Below the pieces are notes generated by a model that did not search any database, had not been told where the DNA came from, and was given only the letters and a program-made list of their open reading frames with translations. 64,000 nt of DNA from assembly GCA_945952585.1 (NCBI GenBank), contig CAMFII010000001.1:186001-250000 (forward strand), given 5' to 3'. Source of the stretch: an uncultured Rhodobacter sp. GTDB lineage: Bacteria > Pseudomonadota > Alphaproteobacteria > Rhodobacterales > Rhodobacteraceae. Shown here one piece after another: positions 1 to 10,961 of the stretch. The translations under genes were made by a program, and so were the position numbers. Position 1 is the stretch's first letter; every line of letters starts with the position of its first letter.

Positions 1-1673
<1,673 letters not shown>

Positions 1674-1696
1674 TCCGGGCAAAGCAACCGATCCAG

Positions 1697-1730
1697 AAAG
1701 GGCGGCCGGTGCGATCCGGCCGCCCTTTTT
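1697..1730 (+). terminator. Rho-independent terminator after mdh
   Basis: A 13-base stem (1697-1709 pairing with 1716-1728, GGGCGGCCGG/CCGGCCGCCC core) with a 6-base loop is followed by a T run. It starts 24 bases after the mdh stop. This makes mdh separately transcribed and implies a promoter for sucC in 1731-1942. Confidence 0.9.
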
Positions 1731-1790
1731 CATGCGCCGAGCTGAGTCGCGGCAGTCCGCAACACCGTTTGCGATAACAGAAATGCCAAA

Positions 1791-1821
1791 TGTGATCACA
1801 CTTTTCCAAACTGTGATCACA
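1791..1821. promoter_or_regulatory. Twin TGTGATCACA palindromes upstream of sucC
   Basis: Two identical perfect 10-base palindromes TGTGATCACA occupy 1791-1800 and 1812-1821. Their centres are 21 bases apart, two helical turns, which places them on the same face of the DNA. They lie between the mdh terminator and sucC, about 120-150 bases before the sucC start. This is the layout expected for cooperative binding of a dimeric regulator controlling the suc operon. The sequence resembles a CRP-type site (TGTGA-N6-TCACA) with the spacer deleted, so it is not a canonical CRP site. The binding protein is unknown. Confidence 0.6.
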
Positions 1822-1942
1822 AACCTCATTTTTCTGCGATTGAAGGCGGTTTTCCTGCAGAACGCGTTTTGAAACTGCCTACATCTATGGCATCAGGCCC
1901 CCGAACAGCGATTTCGACACAACCAAGTAGCGGGACGGTTCC

Positions 1943-3136
1943 ATGAACATCCACGAATACCAGGCCAAGGCGCTCCTGCGCAGCTACGGCGCCCCGGTTT
2001 CCGACGGCCGCGCCGTCCTGAAGGCGGAAGATGCCAAGACGGCGGCGGGCGAACTCGACGGGCCGCTCTGGGTGGTCAAGGCCCAGATCCATGCCGGTGG
2101 CCGTGGCAAGGGCAAGTTCAAGGAAGCCGAAGCCGGCGAAAAGGGCGGCGTACGCATCGCCAAGTCGGTGGAAGAGGCCGCGACGCTGGCCCGCCAGATG
2201 CTCGGCCGCACGCTGGTCACCCACCAGACCGGCGCCGCCGGCAAACAGGTGAACCGCATCTACATCGAGGATGGCTCTGACATCGCCCGCGAGCTTTACC
2301 TCGCGCTACTGATCGACCGGAAGACCAGCCGCATCTCCTTCGTCTGCTCGACCGAAGGCGGCATGGACATTGAGGAAGTCGCGGCCCACACGCCCGAAAA
2401 AATCCTGTCCTTCTCGGTCGATCCGGCCTCGGGCCTCAGCGATTTCCACGGCCGCCGGGTGGCCTTTGCCCTCGGGCTCGAAGGCAACCAGGTCAAGCAA
2501 TGCGTGGCCCTCATCAAGACGCTCTACAAGGCCTTCGTCGAGAAGGACATGGAGATGCTGGAGATCAACCCGCTGATCGTCATGCCGAATGGCACGCTCA
2601 AGGTCCTCGACGCCAAGGTGGGCTTCGACAACAACGCCCTCTACCGTCATCCCGATATCCTCGCCCTGCGTGACGAGACCGAGGAAGACCCCAAGGAACT
2701 CGCCGCTTCGAAGTTCGACCTGAACTATATCGCGCTGGATGGCGAGATCGGCTGCATGGTCAACGGCGCGGGCCTCGCCATGGCAACGATGGACATCATC
2801 AAGCTCTACGGCGCGGAACCGGCCAACTTCCTCGACGTCGGCGGCGGCGCCACGAAGGAGAAGGTGACCGAGGCGTTCAAGATCATCACCTCGGACCCGA
2901 ACGTGAAGGGCATCCTCGTCAACATCTTCGGCGGGATCATGCGCTGCGACATCATCGCGGAAGGCATCATCGCCGCGGTCAAGGAAGTGGGCCTGCAAGT
3001 GCCGCTGGTCGTGCGGCTTGAAGGCACCAACGTCGAACTGGGCAAGGAGATCATCCGGAACTCCGGCCTGAACGTGATCGCGGGCGACAACCTGTCGGAC
3101 GCGGCGCAGAAAATCGTCAAGGCAGTGAAGGGGTAA
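1943..3136 (+). CDS. sucC: Succinyl-CoA synthetase, ADP-forming, beta subunit
   Basis: Beta subunit of succinyl-CoA synthetase (397 aa), which with SucD makes succinate and ATP/GTP from succinyl-CoA in the TCA cycle. The N-terminus [12 protein letters not shown] is the family signature and opens the ATP-grasp fold. The Gly-rich AGGRGKGKF segment (about 51-60) and the metal-binding LEINPL (about 210) are present. The C-terminal CoA-ligase domain has the [16 protein letters not shown] signature (about 330-345). The ribosome site is weak (gacgg before the ATG). It is the first gene after the terminator at 1697-1730 and the twin palindromes at 1791-1821, so it probably heads the sucCD-sucAB-lpd transcript. 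Confidence 0.97.
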   Translation: MNIHEYQAKALLRSYGAPVSDGRAVLKAEDAKTAAGELDGPLWVVKAQIHAGGRGKGKFKEAEAGEKGGVRIAKSVEEAATLARQMLGRTLVTHQTGAAGKQVNRIYIEDGSDIARELYLALLIDRKTSRISFVCSTEGGMDIEEVAAHTPEKILSFSVDPASGLSDFHGRRVAFALGLEGNQVKQCVALIKTLYKAFVEKDMEMLEINPLIVMPNGTLKVLDAKVGFDNNALYRHPDILALRDETEEDPKELAASKFDLNYIALDGEIGCMVNGAGLAMATMDIIKLYGAEPANFLDVGGGATKEKVTEAFKIITSDPNVKGILVNIFGGIMRCDIIAEGIIAAVKEVGLQVPLVVRLEGTNVELGKEIIRNSGLNVIAGDNLSDAAQKIVKAVKG

Positions 3137-3143
3137 GGCGGAC

Positions 3144-3533
3144 ATGTCTCCCGCGTGGATTGTCGTGGAACCACTTGCCGCCTGGGGTCCGCTGGCCGCG
3201 CTGGCAGTTGCGGGCATTTGGCTTGCCAGGTCGTGGCTCCAGCAACCCGCGCCGGTTCTCATTCTGCGAGGCGGCCTGCTTGCAGTTGCAACTGTGCCAA
3301 TCGCCGCCATCGCCTCTTTGGGAATGGGATGGCTGATTGAGCATGACATGAACGTCTGCGAGGAGGCAGCCAGGTCCCACGCAGAGTGGATAGAATGTGA
3401 TCCGGGTGCCGCTGCGTTCTTGGCTGCGGCTGCTTTGGGCCTTCTTTGGCTGCTCCCGGGCGCACTGGGGTTGGCCGTTGCCCTCGCGGCGGCACTGAAA
3501 TGGCTATTTGTCAGAAAGCACGCAACGAAATGA
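3144..3533 (+). CDS. Hypothetical membrane protein inserted between sucC and sucD
   Basis: A 129-residue hydrophobic protein of unknown function starting 7 bases after the sucC stop with an AAGGCGG ribosome site. Hydrophobic stretches at about residues 14-30, 38-62 and 90-122 suggest three or four membrane helices. A short soluble loop (about 65-88) holds two cysteines ([11 protein letters not shown] and WIECDPG). Codon choice uses more A/T third bases (ATT, CTT, GGA, TCT) than sucC and sucD, so it may be a later arrival. It does not resemble a known TCA subunit. Cotranscription with sucCD is implied by spacing. I cannot assign a function. A membrane tether or an unrelated passenger are both possible. 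Confidence 0.7.
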   Translation: MSPAWIVVEPLAAWGPLAALAVAGIWLARSWLQQPAPVLILRGGLLAVATVPIAAIASLGMGWLIEHDMNVCEEAARSHAEWIECDPGAAAFLAAAALGLLWLLPGALGLAVALAAALKWLFVRKHATK

Positions 3534-3610
3534 ACTCGCTTTGGTTCACGATCCAATCAAAACCGAAGCGCAAAAAGTAGCGGTCCTGCACCGAAACTAA
3601 AGGAAATCCG

Positions 3611-4495
3611 ATGGCCGTCCTCGTCAACGAAAACACCCGCGTCATCTGCCAGGGCATCACCGGCAGCCAGGGCACGTTCCATACCGAACAGGCGATCGCC
3701 TACGGCACCAAGATGGTCGGCGGCGTGACCCCCGGCAAAGGCGGGACCGAGCATCTGGGCCTGCCCGTCTTCAACTCGGTGCATGACGCCAAGGAAAAGA
3801 CCCAGGCGAATGCCACGGTGATCTACGTGCCGCCGCCCTTCGCCGCGGACTCGATCCTCGAGGCGATCGACGCCGAGATGGAGCTGATCGTGGCCATCAC
3901 CGAGGGCATCCCGGTTCTCGACATGATGAAGGTCAAGCGCGCGCTGGAAGGCTCCAAGTCGCGCCTGATCGGGCCGAACTGCCCGGGCGTCATCACCCCC
4001 GGCGCCTGCAAGATCGGCATCATGCCCGGCCACATCCACAAGCGCGGCTCGGTTGGCGTCGTGTCCCGCTCGGGCACGCTGACTTACGAGGCGGTGAAGC
4101 AGACATCGGACCTCGGCCTTGGCCAGTCCTCGGCCGTCGGCATCGGCGGCGACCCGATCAAGGGCACCGAGCATATCGACGTACTCGAGATGTTCCTGGC
4201 CGACCCCGAAACCCAGTCGATCATCATGATCGGCGAGATCGGCGGCTCGGCCGAAGAGGATGCGGCGCAGTTCCTCGCCGATGAAAAGAAGCGCGGCCGC
4301 TGGAAACCGACCGCAGGCTTCATTGCCGGCCGCACCGCGCCGAAGGGCCGCCGCATGGGCCATGCCGGCGCGATCGTCGCCGGCGGCAAGGGCGATGCGG
4401 AATCGAAGATCGAGGCGATGAAAGCCGCCGGGATCGTCGTCGCCGACAGCCCGGCCCATCTGGGCGAAGCCGTGATGAAGGCGCTCGGCAAGTGA
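3611..4495 (+). CDS. sucD: Succinyl-CoA synthetase, alpha subunit
   Basis: Alpha subunit of succinyl-CoA synthetase (294 aa). It binds CoA and carries the histidine that is transiently phosphorylated. The start [24 protein letters not shown] is the standard N-terminal CoA-binding domain. [11 protein letters not shown] (about 120-130) is the family signature. The active-site His is in the segment [16 protein letters not shown] (about 245-260). A weak site AAAGGAAATCCG precedes the ATG. It follows sucC with the small membrane protein gene between them. The partner subunit is SucC at 1943-3136. Confidence 0.97.
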   Translation: MAVLVNENTRVICQGITGSQGTFHTEQAIAYGTKMVGGVTPGKGGTEHLGLPVFNSVHDAKEKTQANATVIYVPPPFAADSILEAIDAEMELIVAITEGIPVLDMMKVKRALEGSKSRLIGPNCPGVITPGACKIGIMPGHIHKRGSVGVVSRSGTLTYEAVKQTSDLGLGQSSAVGIGGDPIKGTEHIDVLEMFLADPETQSIIMIGEIGGSAEEDAAQFLADEKKRGRWKPTAGFIAGRTAPKGRRMGHAGAIVAGGKGDAESKIEAMKAAGIVVADSPAHLGEAVMKALGK

Positions 4496-4500
4496 ATCTC

Positions 4501-4526
4501 GTAGGGCGGGGTTAACCCCGCCTTAC
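4501..4526. repeat. REP-like GGCGGGGTTAACCCCGCC palindrome between sucD and sucA
   Basis: A near-perfect inverted repeat with 11-base arms (4501-4511 with 4516-4526, one G-T pair) and a TTAA loop begins 5 bases after the sucD stop. There is no T run, so it is unlikely to be an efficient terminator. From memory, GGCGGGGTTnnCCCCGCC-type palindromes recur between genes in many Rhodobacteraceae, so this may be a copy of a genomic repeat that also shields the sucD 3' end. Confidence 0.5.
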
Positions 4527-4577
4527 CCTGCACATACGTCATCTTGGCGGGGTACTGACCGCCGCACGGAGGCAAGA

Positions 4578-7544
4578 TTGACCGAACAATCATCCAACAC
4601 CCAATTCCGCGCTTCGGCCTTCATGGACGGGGCGAATGCCGATTATATCGACCAGCTCCAGGCCCGCTTTGCCGCCGATCCGGCCAGCGTCGACGCCGGC
4701 TGGGCCGAGTTCTTCAAGGCGCTCGGCGACAGCGAGCTGGACGCCAAGCGCGCCGCCGCCGGCCCGTCCTGGGCGCGCAGCGACTGGCCGCCGCAGCCGG
4801 CCGATGACCTGACCTCGGCGCTGACCGGGGAATGGCCGCAATCCTCTCCGAAAGAGGCGAAGGCGGCCGCGCAGAAGATCGTCGAGAAGGCCACCGAACA
4901 GGGCGTGAGCCTCACCGACGCGCAGGTCCAGCGCGCCGTGCTCGATTCGATCCGCGCGCTGATGATCATCCGCGCCTACCGGATCCGCGGCCACCTCGCC
5001 GCCGACCTCGACCCGCTGAACATCCGCGACCGCTCGAACCACCCCGAGCTCGACCCGAAATCCTACGGCTTCTCCGATGCCGACATGGACCGGCCGATCT
5101 TCATCGACAACGTGCTGGGCCTCCAGGTCGCGTCGATGCGCCAGATCATCGAGATCGTGAAGCGCACCTATTGCGGCACCTTCGCGCTCCAGTACATGCA
5201 CATCTCCGACCCGGAACAGGCCGCCTGGCTCAAGGAACGGATCGAGGGCTACGGCAAGGAAATCGCCTTCACCCGCGAGGGCCGCAAGGCGATCCTCAAC
5301 AAGCTGGTCGAGGCCGAGGGCTACGAAAAGTTCCTCCATGTCAAATACATGGGCACCAAGCGCTTCGGCCTTGACGGCGGCGAGGCGCTGATCCCGGCGA
5401 TGGAACAGATCATCAAGCGCGGCGGCGCGCTTGGCGTGAAGGAAATCGTCATCGGCATGCCGCACCGCGGCCGCCTGAACGTGCTGGCCAACGTGATGGC
5501 CAAACCCTATCGCGCGATCTTCCACGAATTCCAGGGCGGCTCCTACAAGCCCGAGGACGTGGACGGTTCCGGTGACGTCAAATACCACCTCGGCGCCTCG
5601 TCCGACCGGACCTTCGACGGCAACACTGTCCACCTGTCGCTGACGGCGAACCCCAGCCACCTCGAGGCGGTGAACCCGGTTGTCCTCGGCAAGGTCCGCG
5701 CCAAGCAGGACCAACTCCACGACGCCGACCGGCACGAGGTCCTGCCGATCCTGCTCCACGGCGACGCGGCCTTTGCGGGCCAGGGCGTCGTGGCGGAATG
5801 CTTCCAGCTGTCGGGCATCCGCGGCCATCGTACGGGTGGGACGATCCACCTCGTGGTCAACAACCAGATCGGCTTCACCACGGCCCCGTCCTTCAGCCGC
5901 ACCTCGCCCTACCCCACCGACATCGCGCTCATGGTCGAGGCGCCGATCTTCCACGTGAACGGTGACGATCCCGAGGCCGTGGTCCATGCCGCCAAGGTCG
6001 CGACCGAGTTCCGCCAGAAGTTCCACAAGGACGTGGTCATCGACATATTCTGCTACCGCCGCTTTGGTCACAACGAAGGCGACGAGCCGATGTTCACCAA
6101 CCCGTCGATGTACACCCGCATCCGCAAGCAGAAGACCACGCTCCAGCTTTACACCGAGCGCCTGGTCAGGGACGGGCTGATCCCGGAAGGCGAGATCGAG
6201 GACATGAAGGCGGCCTTCCAGGCCACGCTGAATGCCGAGATGGAGGCGGGCAAGGAATACCGTCCGAACAAGGCCGACTGGCTGGATGGCCGCTGGAAGA
6301 ACCTGGCGCGCGAGGACAGCGAAAGCTACCAGCGCGGCGAAACCTCGATCGCGCCGGAAATGCTGGCAGAAGTCGGCGCGGCGCTGACCCGCGTGCCCGA
6401 GAACTTCGACATCCACAAGACTGTCGCCCGCCAACTCGAGGCCAAGGCCAAGATGTTCGAGACCGGCCGCGGCTTCGACTGGGCCACGGCCGAGGCGCTC
6501 GCCTTCGGCAGCCTCGTCAGCGAAGGCTTCCCGGTGCGCCTGTCGGGCCAGGACTCGACCCGCGGCACCTTTAGCCAGCGCCACTCGGCCTTCATCGACC
6601 AGGCGACCGAGGACCGCTACTACCCGCTGAACCACATCAAGGCGGGCCAGGCGCGCTACGAGGTCACCGACTCGATGCTGTCGGAATATGCGGTGCTCGG
6701 CTTCGAGTATGGCTACTCGCTGGCGGAGCCGAACGCACTCACCCTCTGGGAAGCCCAGTTCGGCGACTTTGCCAACGGCGCCCAGATCATGTTCGACCAG
6801 TTCATCAACTCGGGCGAGTCGAAGTGGCTGCGGATGTCGGGCCTCGTCTGCCTTCTGCCGCACGGCTTCGAGGGCCAGGGACCGGAACATTCCTCGGCGC
6901 GTCTCGAACGCTTCCTCCAGATGTCGGCCAACGACAACTGGATCGTGGCGAACGTCTCGACCCCGGCGAACTACTTCCACATCCTGCGCCGCCAGATCCA
7001 CCGCAGCTTCCGTAAGCCGCTGATCCTGATGACGCCGAAATCGCTTCTGCGCCATCCGCTCTGCGTCTCGGATGTCGAGGATTTCACCACGGGGTCGAGC
7101 TTCCACCGCGTGCTGTGGGACGATGCCCAGAAAGGCCATTCGGAGCTCAAGCTCAAGCCCGACGCCAAGATCCGTCGCGTGGTCATCTCGTCGGGCAAGG
7201 TCTACTACGACTTGCTGGCCGAGCGCGATGCGCGCGGCCTCGACGATGTCTACCTGTTGCGTCTTGAGCAGTTCTATCCCTTCCCGGCCCTGTCGCTGGT
7301 CAAGGAGCTTGAGCGCTTCAAGCATGCCGAGATCGTCTGGTGCCAGGAAGAGCCCAAGAACCAGGGCGCCTGGAGCTTCGTCGAGCCGAACCTCGAATGG
7401 GTGCTAGGCAAGGTCGGGGCCAAGTCGAAACGCGCCACCTACGCAGGCCGCGCCGCCAGCGCCTCGCCGGCCACCGGCCTCGCCTCGCGCCACAAGGCCG
7501 AGCAGGAGGCGCTGGTGAACGACGCGCTGACGGTCGGCGGCTAA
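4578..7544 (+). CDS. sucA: 2-Oxoglutarate dehydrogenase E1 component
   Basis: Thiamine-diphosphate-dependent E1 of the 2-oxoglutarate dehydrogenase complex (988 aa, full length), which decarboxylates 2-oxoglutarate and succinylates the lipoyl groups of SucB. The N-terminal peripheral segment contains FMDGANADYIDQLQARF. The E1o active-site region GMPHRGRLNVL is at about 295-305. The ThDP-binding GDAAFAGQGVVAE (about 395) and the transketolase-like C-terminal domain are all present. The start is TTG at 4578. It has an ideal GGAGG at 4568-4572, 5 bases upstream, and no better ATG lies nearby. sucB follows 15 bases after the stop, so the two are cotranscribed. Confidence 0.96.
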   Translation: MTEQSSNTQFRASAFMDGANADYIDQLQARFAADPASVDAGWAEFFKALGDSELDAKRAAAGPSWARSDWPPQPADDLTSALTGEWPQSSPKEAKAAAQKIVEKATEQGVSLTDAQVQRAVLDSIRALMIIRAYRIRGHLAADLDPLNIRDRSNHPELDPKSYGFSDADMDRPIFIDNVLGLQVASMRQIIEIVKRTYCGTFALQYMHISDPEQAAWLKERIEGYGKEIAFTREGRKAILNKLVEAEGYEKFLHVKYMGTKRFGLDGGEALIPAMEQIIKRGGALGVKEIVIGMPHRGRLNVLANVMAKPYRAIFHEFQGGSYKPEDVDGSGDVKYHLGASSDRTFDGNTVHLSLTANPSHLEAVNPVVLGKVRAKQDQLHDADRHEVLPILLHGDAAFAGQGVVAECFQLSGIRGHRTGGTIHLVVNNQIGFTTAPSFSRTSPYPTDIALMVEAPIFHVNGDDPEAVVHAAKVATEFRQKFHKDVVIDIFCYRRFGHNEGDEPMFTNPSMYTRIRKQKTTLQLYTERLVRDGLIPEGEIEDMKAAFQATLNAEMEAGKEYRPNKADWLDGRWKNLAREDSESYQRGETSIAPEMLAEVGAALTRVPENFDIHKTVARQLEAKAKMFETGRGFDWATAEALAFGSLVSEGFPVRLSGQDSTRGTFSQRHSAFIDQATEDRYYPLNHIKAGQARYEVTDSMLSEYAVLGFEYGYSLAEPNALTLWEAQFGDFANGAQIMFDQFINSGESKWLRMSGLVCLLPHGFEGQGPEHSSARLERFLQMSANDNWIVANVSTPANYFHILRRQIHRSFRKPLILMTPKSLLRHPLCVSDVEDFTTGSSFHRVLWDDAQKGHSELKLKPDAKIRRVVISSGKVYYDLLAERDARGLDDVYLLRLEQFYPFPALSLVKELERFKHAEIVWCQEEPKNQGAWSFVEPNLEWVLGKVGAKSKRATYAGRAASASPATGLASRHKAEQEALVNDALTVGG

Positions 7545-7559
7545 GGGGCGGCGGCGCAA

Positions 7560-9074
7560 ATGGCAGTCGAGGTCCGGGTCCCTACGCTCGGCGAAAGCGT
7601 CACCGAAGCGACCGTAGCGACTTGGTATCGCAAGCTCGGGGACGTGGTCGCGCAGGACGAGATGCTGTGCGAGTTGGAGACCGACAAGGTGACGGTCGAG
7701 GTGCCCGCCCCGGTGGCCGGGCGCCTCGTGGAAATCGTAGCGCCAGAGGGGACGACCGTCGGGGTCGCCGCCCTTCTGGGGCAGATCGCCGAGGGTGCGG
7801 GAGACCCCGTCCCGGCAGAGGTTGTGAAAGGCGCAACGGCCACGGCCAGCGCGGGAGAGGGCAAGATGATCGACGTGATGGTTCCGACCCTTGGGGAAAG
7901 CGTGTCCGAAGCGACCGTCTCCACCTGGTTCAAGAAGCCCGGCGATGCCGTGGCGCAGGACGAGATGCTGTGCGAGCTTGAAACCGACAAGGTCTCGGTC
8001 GAGGTCCCCTCGCCCGCTGCCGGCGTCCTGGTCGAAATCCTCGCCCCCGAAGGAACGACGGTCGCCGCCAGCGCCAAGCTCGCGGTGATCTCGACCGACG
8101 CGAAGGCCACAGCACCCGCGCCTGCGCCGGCCGCAGCAGCCCCGACCGCCGCGCCCGCTCCCGCCTCCAAGGATGTCGAGGATGCGCCTTCGGCGAAAAA
8201 GGCGATGGCCGAGGCCGGCGTCTCGCGCGATGCCGTCACCGGCACCGGCCGCGATGGCCGCGTGATGAAGGAGGATGTCGCCCGCGCCGTCGCCGCCGGT
8301 TCTGCAGCCTCGGCCCCTGCTGCCGCCCCTGCCCCGGTGGTCGTCCCGCGTGGTGCCGTGGCCGCCGAGGATGCCGCGCGCGAGGAGCGGGTCAAGATGA
8401 CCCGCCTGCGCCAGACCATCGCCCGTCGCCTTAAGGATGCGCAGAACACCGCCGCGATGCTCACGACCTACAACGAGGTCGACATGAAGGGCATCATGGA
8501 CCTGCGCAACGAGTACAAGGACCTGTTCGAGAAGAAGCACAAGGTGAAGCTCGGGTTCATGTCCTTCTTCGTGAAGGCCTGCTGCCACGCGCTCAAGGAA
8601 GTGCCCGAGGTCAATGCCGAGATCGACGGCACCGACATCATCTACAAGAACTTCGTCCATATGGGTGTGGCCGTCGGCACGCCGACCGGCCTCGTCGTGC
8701 CGGTGGTGCGCGACGCCGATCGGATGAGCTTTGCCGACATCGAGAAGAAGATCGCTGAACTGGGCGTCCGCGCCCGCGACGGCAAGCTGTCGATGGCCGA
8801 GATGCAGGGCGGCTCGTTCACCATCTCGAACGGCGGCGTCTATGGCTCGCTGATGTCCTCGCCGATCCTGAACCCGCCGCAGTCGGGCATCCTCGGCATG
8901 CACAAGATCCAGGACCGCCCGGTCGTGGTCGGCGGCCAGATCGTCATCCGCCCGATGATGTATCTCGCGCTCAGCTACGATCACCGGATCGTCGACGGCA
9001 AGGGCGCCGTCACCTTCCTCGTCCGCGTCAAGGAAGCGCTCGAGGATCCGCGTCGCCTGCTGATGGACCTGTAA
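7560..9074 (+). CDS. sucB: 2-Oxoglutarate dehydrogenase E2 (dihydrolipoyl succinyltransferase) with two lipoyl domains
   Basis: E2 core of the 2-oxoglutarate dehydrogenase complex (504 aa). Two tandem lipoyl domains are visible, at about residues 1-78 and 103-180. Each has the lipoylated lysine in [11 protein letters not shown] or [11 protein letters not shown]. An Ala/Pro-rich linker follows, then a peripheral-subunit-binding domain ([13 protein letters not shown], about 205-240), and then the catalytic domain with the active-site [15 protein letters not shown] near residue 475. Most Gram-negative SucB proteins have one lipoyl domain. A second one is, from memory, common in Rhodobacteraceae. 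The ATG at 7560 follows AAGGGGCGG and is 15 bases from sucA. Confidence 0.96.
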   Translation: MAVEVRVPTLGESVTEATVATWYRKLGDVVAQDEMLCELETDKVTVEVPAPVAGRLVEIVAPEGTTVGVAALLGQIAEGAGDPVPAEVVKGATATASAGEGKMIDVMVPTLGESVSEATVSTWFKKPGDAVAQDEMLCELETDKVSVEVPSPAAGVLVEILAPEGTTVAASAKLAVISTDAKATAPAPAPAAAAPTAAPAPASKDVEDAPSAKKAMAEAGVSRDAVTGTGRDGRVMKEDVARAVAAGSAASAPAAAPAPVVVPRGAVAAEDAAREERVKMTRLRQTIARRLKDAQNTAAMLTTYNEVDMKGIMDLRNEYKDLFEKKHKVKLGFMSFFVKACCHALKEVPEVNAEIDGTDIIYKNFVHMGVAVGTPTGLVVPVVRDADRMSFADIEKKIAELGVRARDGKLSMAEMQGGSFTISNGGVYGSLMSSPILNPPQSGILGMHKIQDRPVVVGGQIVIRPMMYLALSYDHRIVDGKGAVTFLVRVKEALEDPRRLLMDL

Positions 9075-9085
9075 CGACGGCTGCG

Positions 9086-9125
9086 GACTCCCGCCCCGCG
9101 GCTTCCGAGCCACGCGGGCGGGGTC
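9086..9125. other. GC-rich stem-loop between sucB and the small gene before lpd
   Basis: An imperfect inverted repeat (GACTCCCGCCCCGCG against CGCGGGCGGGGTC) begins 12 bases after the sucB stop. It lacks a T run. It could act as a processing or stability element at the 3' end of the sucAB message. Weak evidence. Confidence 0.35.
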
Positions 9126-9149
9126 CCCGCCATTCTCGAGGAAACCGAA

Positions 9150-9389
9150 ATGCAACTGATCCTCGAATTCCCCTCGCCGGACTATGCCGCATGGAAGTCG
9201 GCCTTCGATGCGCAGTTCGAGAATATCGAAGGTTCCGGCATGTCGACGCTCCAGATCTGGCGCGCGGCAGACGAACCAAAGGTGCTCGTGCTCTTCGAAG
9301 TCCACAACCGCAAGGCCGCAGAATCCTGGCTGGCCCGGGAACGCGCCTTCGCCGGTGCCGCCCGCACGACCTTCGTGGAGACGGCCTGA
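9150..9389 (+). CDS. Small conserved-looking protein, possible dimeric alpha-beta barrel, between sucB and lpd
   Basis: A 79-residue soluble protein of unknown function. The pattern MQLILEFPSPDYAAWKSAFD, then a central LQIWRAADEPKVLVLFEV strand pair, then an Ala-rich helix, looks like one half of a dimeric alpha-beta (ABM/ferredoxin-like) barrel. That fold is inferred by eye only. The ATG at 9150 has GAGG about 8 bases upstream. Its position inside the 2-oxoglutarate dehydrogenase operon suggests coexpression with sucB and lpd. It shows no lipoyl or flavin motif, so it is not a truncated complex subunit. Confidence 0.65.
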   Translation: MQLILEFPSPDYAAWKSAFDAQFENIEGSGMSTLQIWRAADEPKVLVLFEVHNRKAAESWLARERAFAGAARTTFVETA

Positions 9390-9505
9390 CGTGCTGAACT
9401 TGCGGCACAGGCCCGCACCAATTGCCGACGGTTTGCGTAGCCATACGGAAACCATATCGCATCCAGACGCTTTCCAGACGGGCCGGAATGGCCAGGGAGA
9501 CAGAA

Positions 9506-10894
9506 ATGGCAGAGTTTGACGTCATCATCATCGGCGCTGGTCCCGGCGGCTATGTCAGCGCCATCCGCTGCGCCCAGCTCGGCCTGAAAACGGCCGTGGT
9601 CGAGGCGCGCGAGACGCTCGGCGGCACCTGCCTAAACGTGGGCTGCATTCCGTCCAAGGCGCTCCTACACGCCAGCCACCTCCTGCACGAAACCCATGAA
9701 AACTTTGAAAAAATGGGCCTGATGGGCGGCAAGCCCAAGGTCGATTGGACCAAGATGCTGGGCTACAAGTCCGATGTGGTCGGCCAGAACACCAAGGGCA
9801 TCGAATTCCTGTTCAAGAAGAACAAGATCACCTGGCTGAAAGGTTGGGGTTCGATCCCCGCCCCCGGCCAGGTCAAGGTCGGCGACGAGGTCCACAGCGC
9901 GAAAAACATCGTGATCGCAACGGGGTCCGAGCCGTCCTCGCTTCCCGGCGTCACGGTGGACGAACAGACGGTCGTCACCTCGACCGGCGCGCTGACCCTG
10001 CCGAAGATCCCGAAATCCATGGTCGTGATCGGCGCCGGCGTAATCGGCCTTGAACTCGGCTCGGTCTATGCCCGCCTCGGCACCGAGGTGACGGTGGTTG
10101 AGTATCTCGACGCGATCACCCCCGGCATGGATGGCGAGGTCGCCAAGGCCTTCCAGAGAATCCTCGCCAAACAGGGTCTCAAGTTCATCCTCGGCGCCGC
10201 CGTAAAGGGCGTCGATGCCTCCAAGTCAGGCGCGACCGTCCGCTACAAGCTGCGCAAGGACGACAGCGAAGCCAGCCTCAAGGCCGACGTCGTGCTCGTC
10301 GCCACTGGCCGCCGCCCCTACACCGCCGGCCTCGGCCTCGAGGCGCTCGGGGTCGAGATGGAACCGCGCGGCCAGATCAAGACGGACGGCCATTTCGCCA
10401 CCAATATCAAGGGGATCTACGCCATCGGCGACGCGATCACCGGCCCGATGCTCGCCCACAAGGCCGAGGACGAGGGCATGGCTGTGGCCGAAATCCTCGC
10501 GGGCAAGGCGGGGCATGTGAATTACGCGGTCATTCCCGGCGTGATCTACACTACACCCGAAGTGTCTTCCGTCGGCCAGACCGAGGAACAGCTCAAGGCT
10601 GAGGGCCGCGCCTACAAGGTCGGCAAGTTCCCATTCATGGGCAATGCCCGTGCCAAGGCGGTGTTCCAGGGCGAAGGCTTCGTGAAGCTCCTCGCCGACG
10701 CCGCGACCGACCGCGTCCTTGGCTGCCACATCATCGGCCCGGGCGCCGGCGACCTCATCCACGAGGTCTGCGTGGCAATGGAGTTCGGCGCCTCGGCCCA
10801 GGACATCGCCCTGACCTGCCACGCCCACCCGACCTATTCGGAAGCGGTGCGCGAGGCGGCGCTGGCCTGCGGCGACGGCGCGATCCACGTCTGA
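9506..10894 (+). CDS. lpd: Dihydrolipoyl dehydrogenase (E3)
   Basis: FAD-dependent dihydrolipoamide dehydrogenase (462 aa), reoxidising the lipoyl groups of SucB and passing electrons to NAD. The FAD-binding [10 protein letters not shown] is at about residues 9-18. The redox-active disulfide is in [13 protein letters not shown] (about 40-52). The NAD fingerprint [12 protein letters not shown] is near residue 180, and the catalytic His-Glu pair is in [13 protein letters not shown] (about 440). The start at 9506 is chosen for its AGGGAGA ribosome site and the canonical [12 protein letters not shown] beginning; codons upstream add a basic tail unlike the family. It is the last gene of the TCA block and converges on the GntR gene. 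Confidence 0.96.
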   Translation: MAEFDVIIIGAGPGGYVSAIRCAQLGLKTAVVEARETLGGTCLNVGCIPSKALLHASHLLHETHENFEKMGLMGGKPKVDWTKMLGYKSDVVGQNTKGIEFLFKKNKITWLKGWGSIPAPGQVKVGDEVHSAKNIVIATGSEPSSLPGVTVDEQTVVTSTGALTLPKIPKSMVVIGAGVIGLELGSVYARLGTEVTVVEYLDAITPGMDGEVAKAFQRILAKQGLKFILGAAVKGVDASKSGATVRYKLRKDDSEASLKADVVLVATGRRPYTAGLGLEALGVEMEPRGQIKTDGHFATNIKGIYAIGDAITGPMLAHKAEDEGMAVAEILAGKAGHVNYAVIPGVIYTTPEVSSVGQTEEQLKAEGRAYKVGKFPFMGNARAKAVFQGEGFVKLLADAATDRVLGCHIIGPGAGDLIHEVCVAMEFGASAQDIALTCHAHPTYSEAVREAALACGDGAIHV

Positions 10895-10901
10895 CCGCCC
10901 C

Positions 10902-10920
10902 GATTTTTCTGCGAAAAATC
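10902..10920. terminator. Possible weak bidirectional terminator between lpd and gntR-type gene
   Basis: An AT-rich inverted repeat GATTTTT-CTGCG-AAAAATC sits 7 bases after the lpd stop. It is followed about 20 bases later by a related copy (GATTTTTCGTAGAAAGTC). It lies between convergent genes, where a terminator is expected, but the stem is AU-rich and short. Confidence 0.35.
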
Positions 10921-10961
10921 TTGCCCCCCAAGGCACTGATTTTTCGTAGAAAGTCGTCTAT

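Noticed and set aside
4590-7325. A 911-codon open frame antisense to sucA, and many similar long antisense frames
   Set aside because: High GC removes stop codons from the opposite strand. These frames are Arg/Gly/Val-rich, lack family motifs and lie fully inside clear genes.
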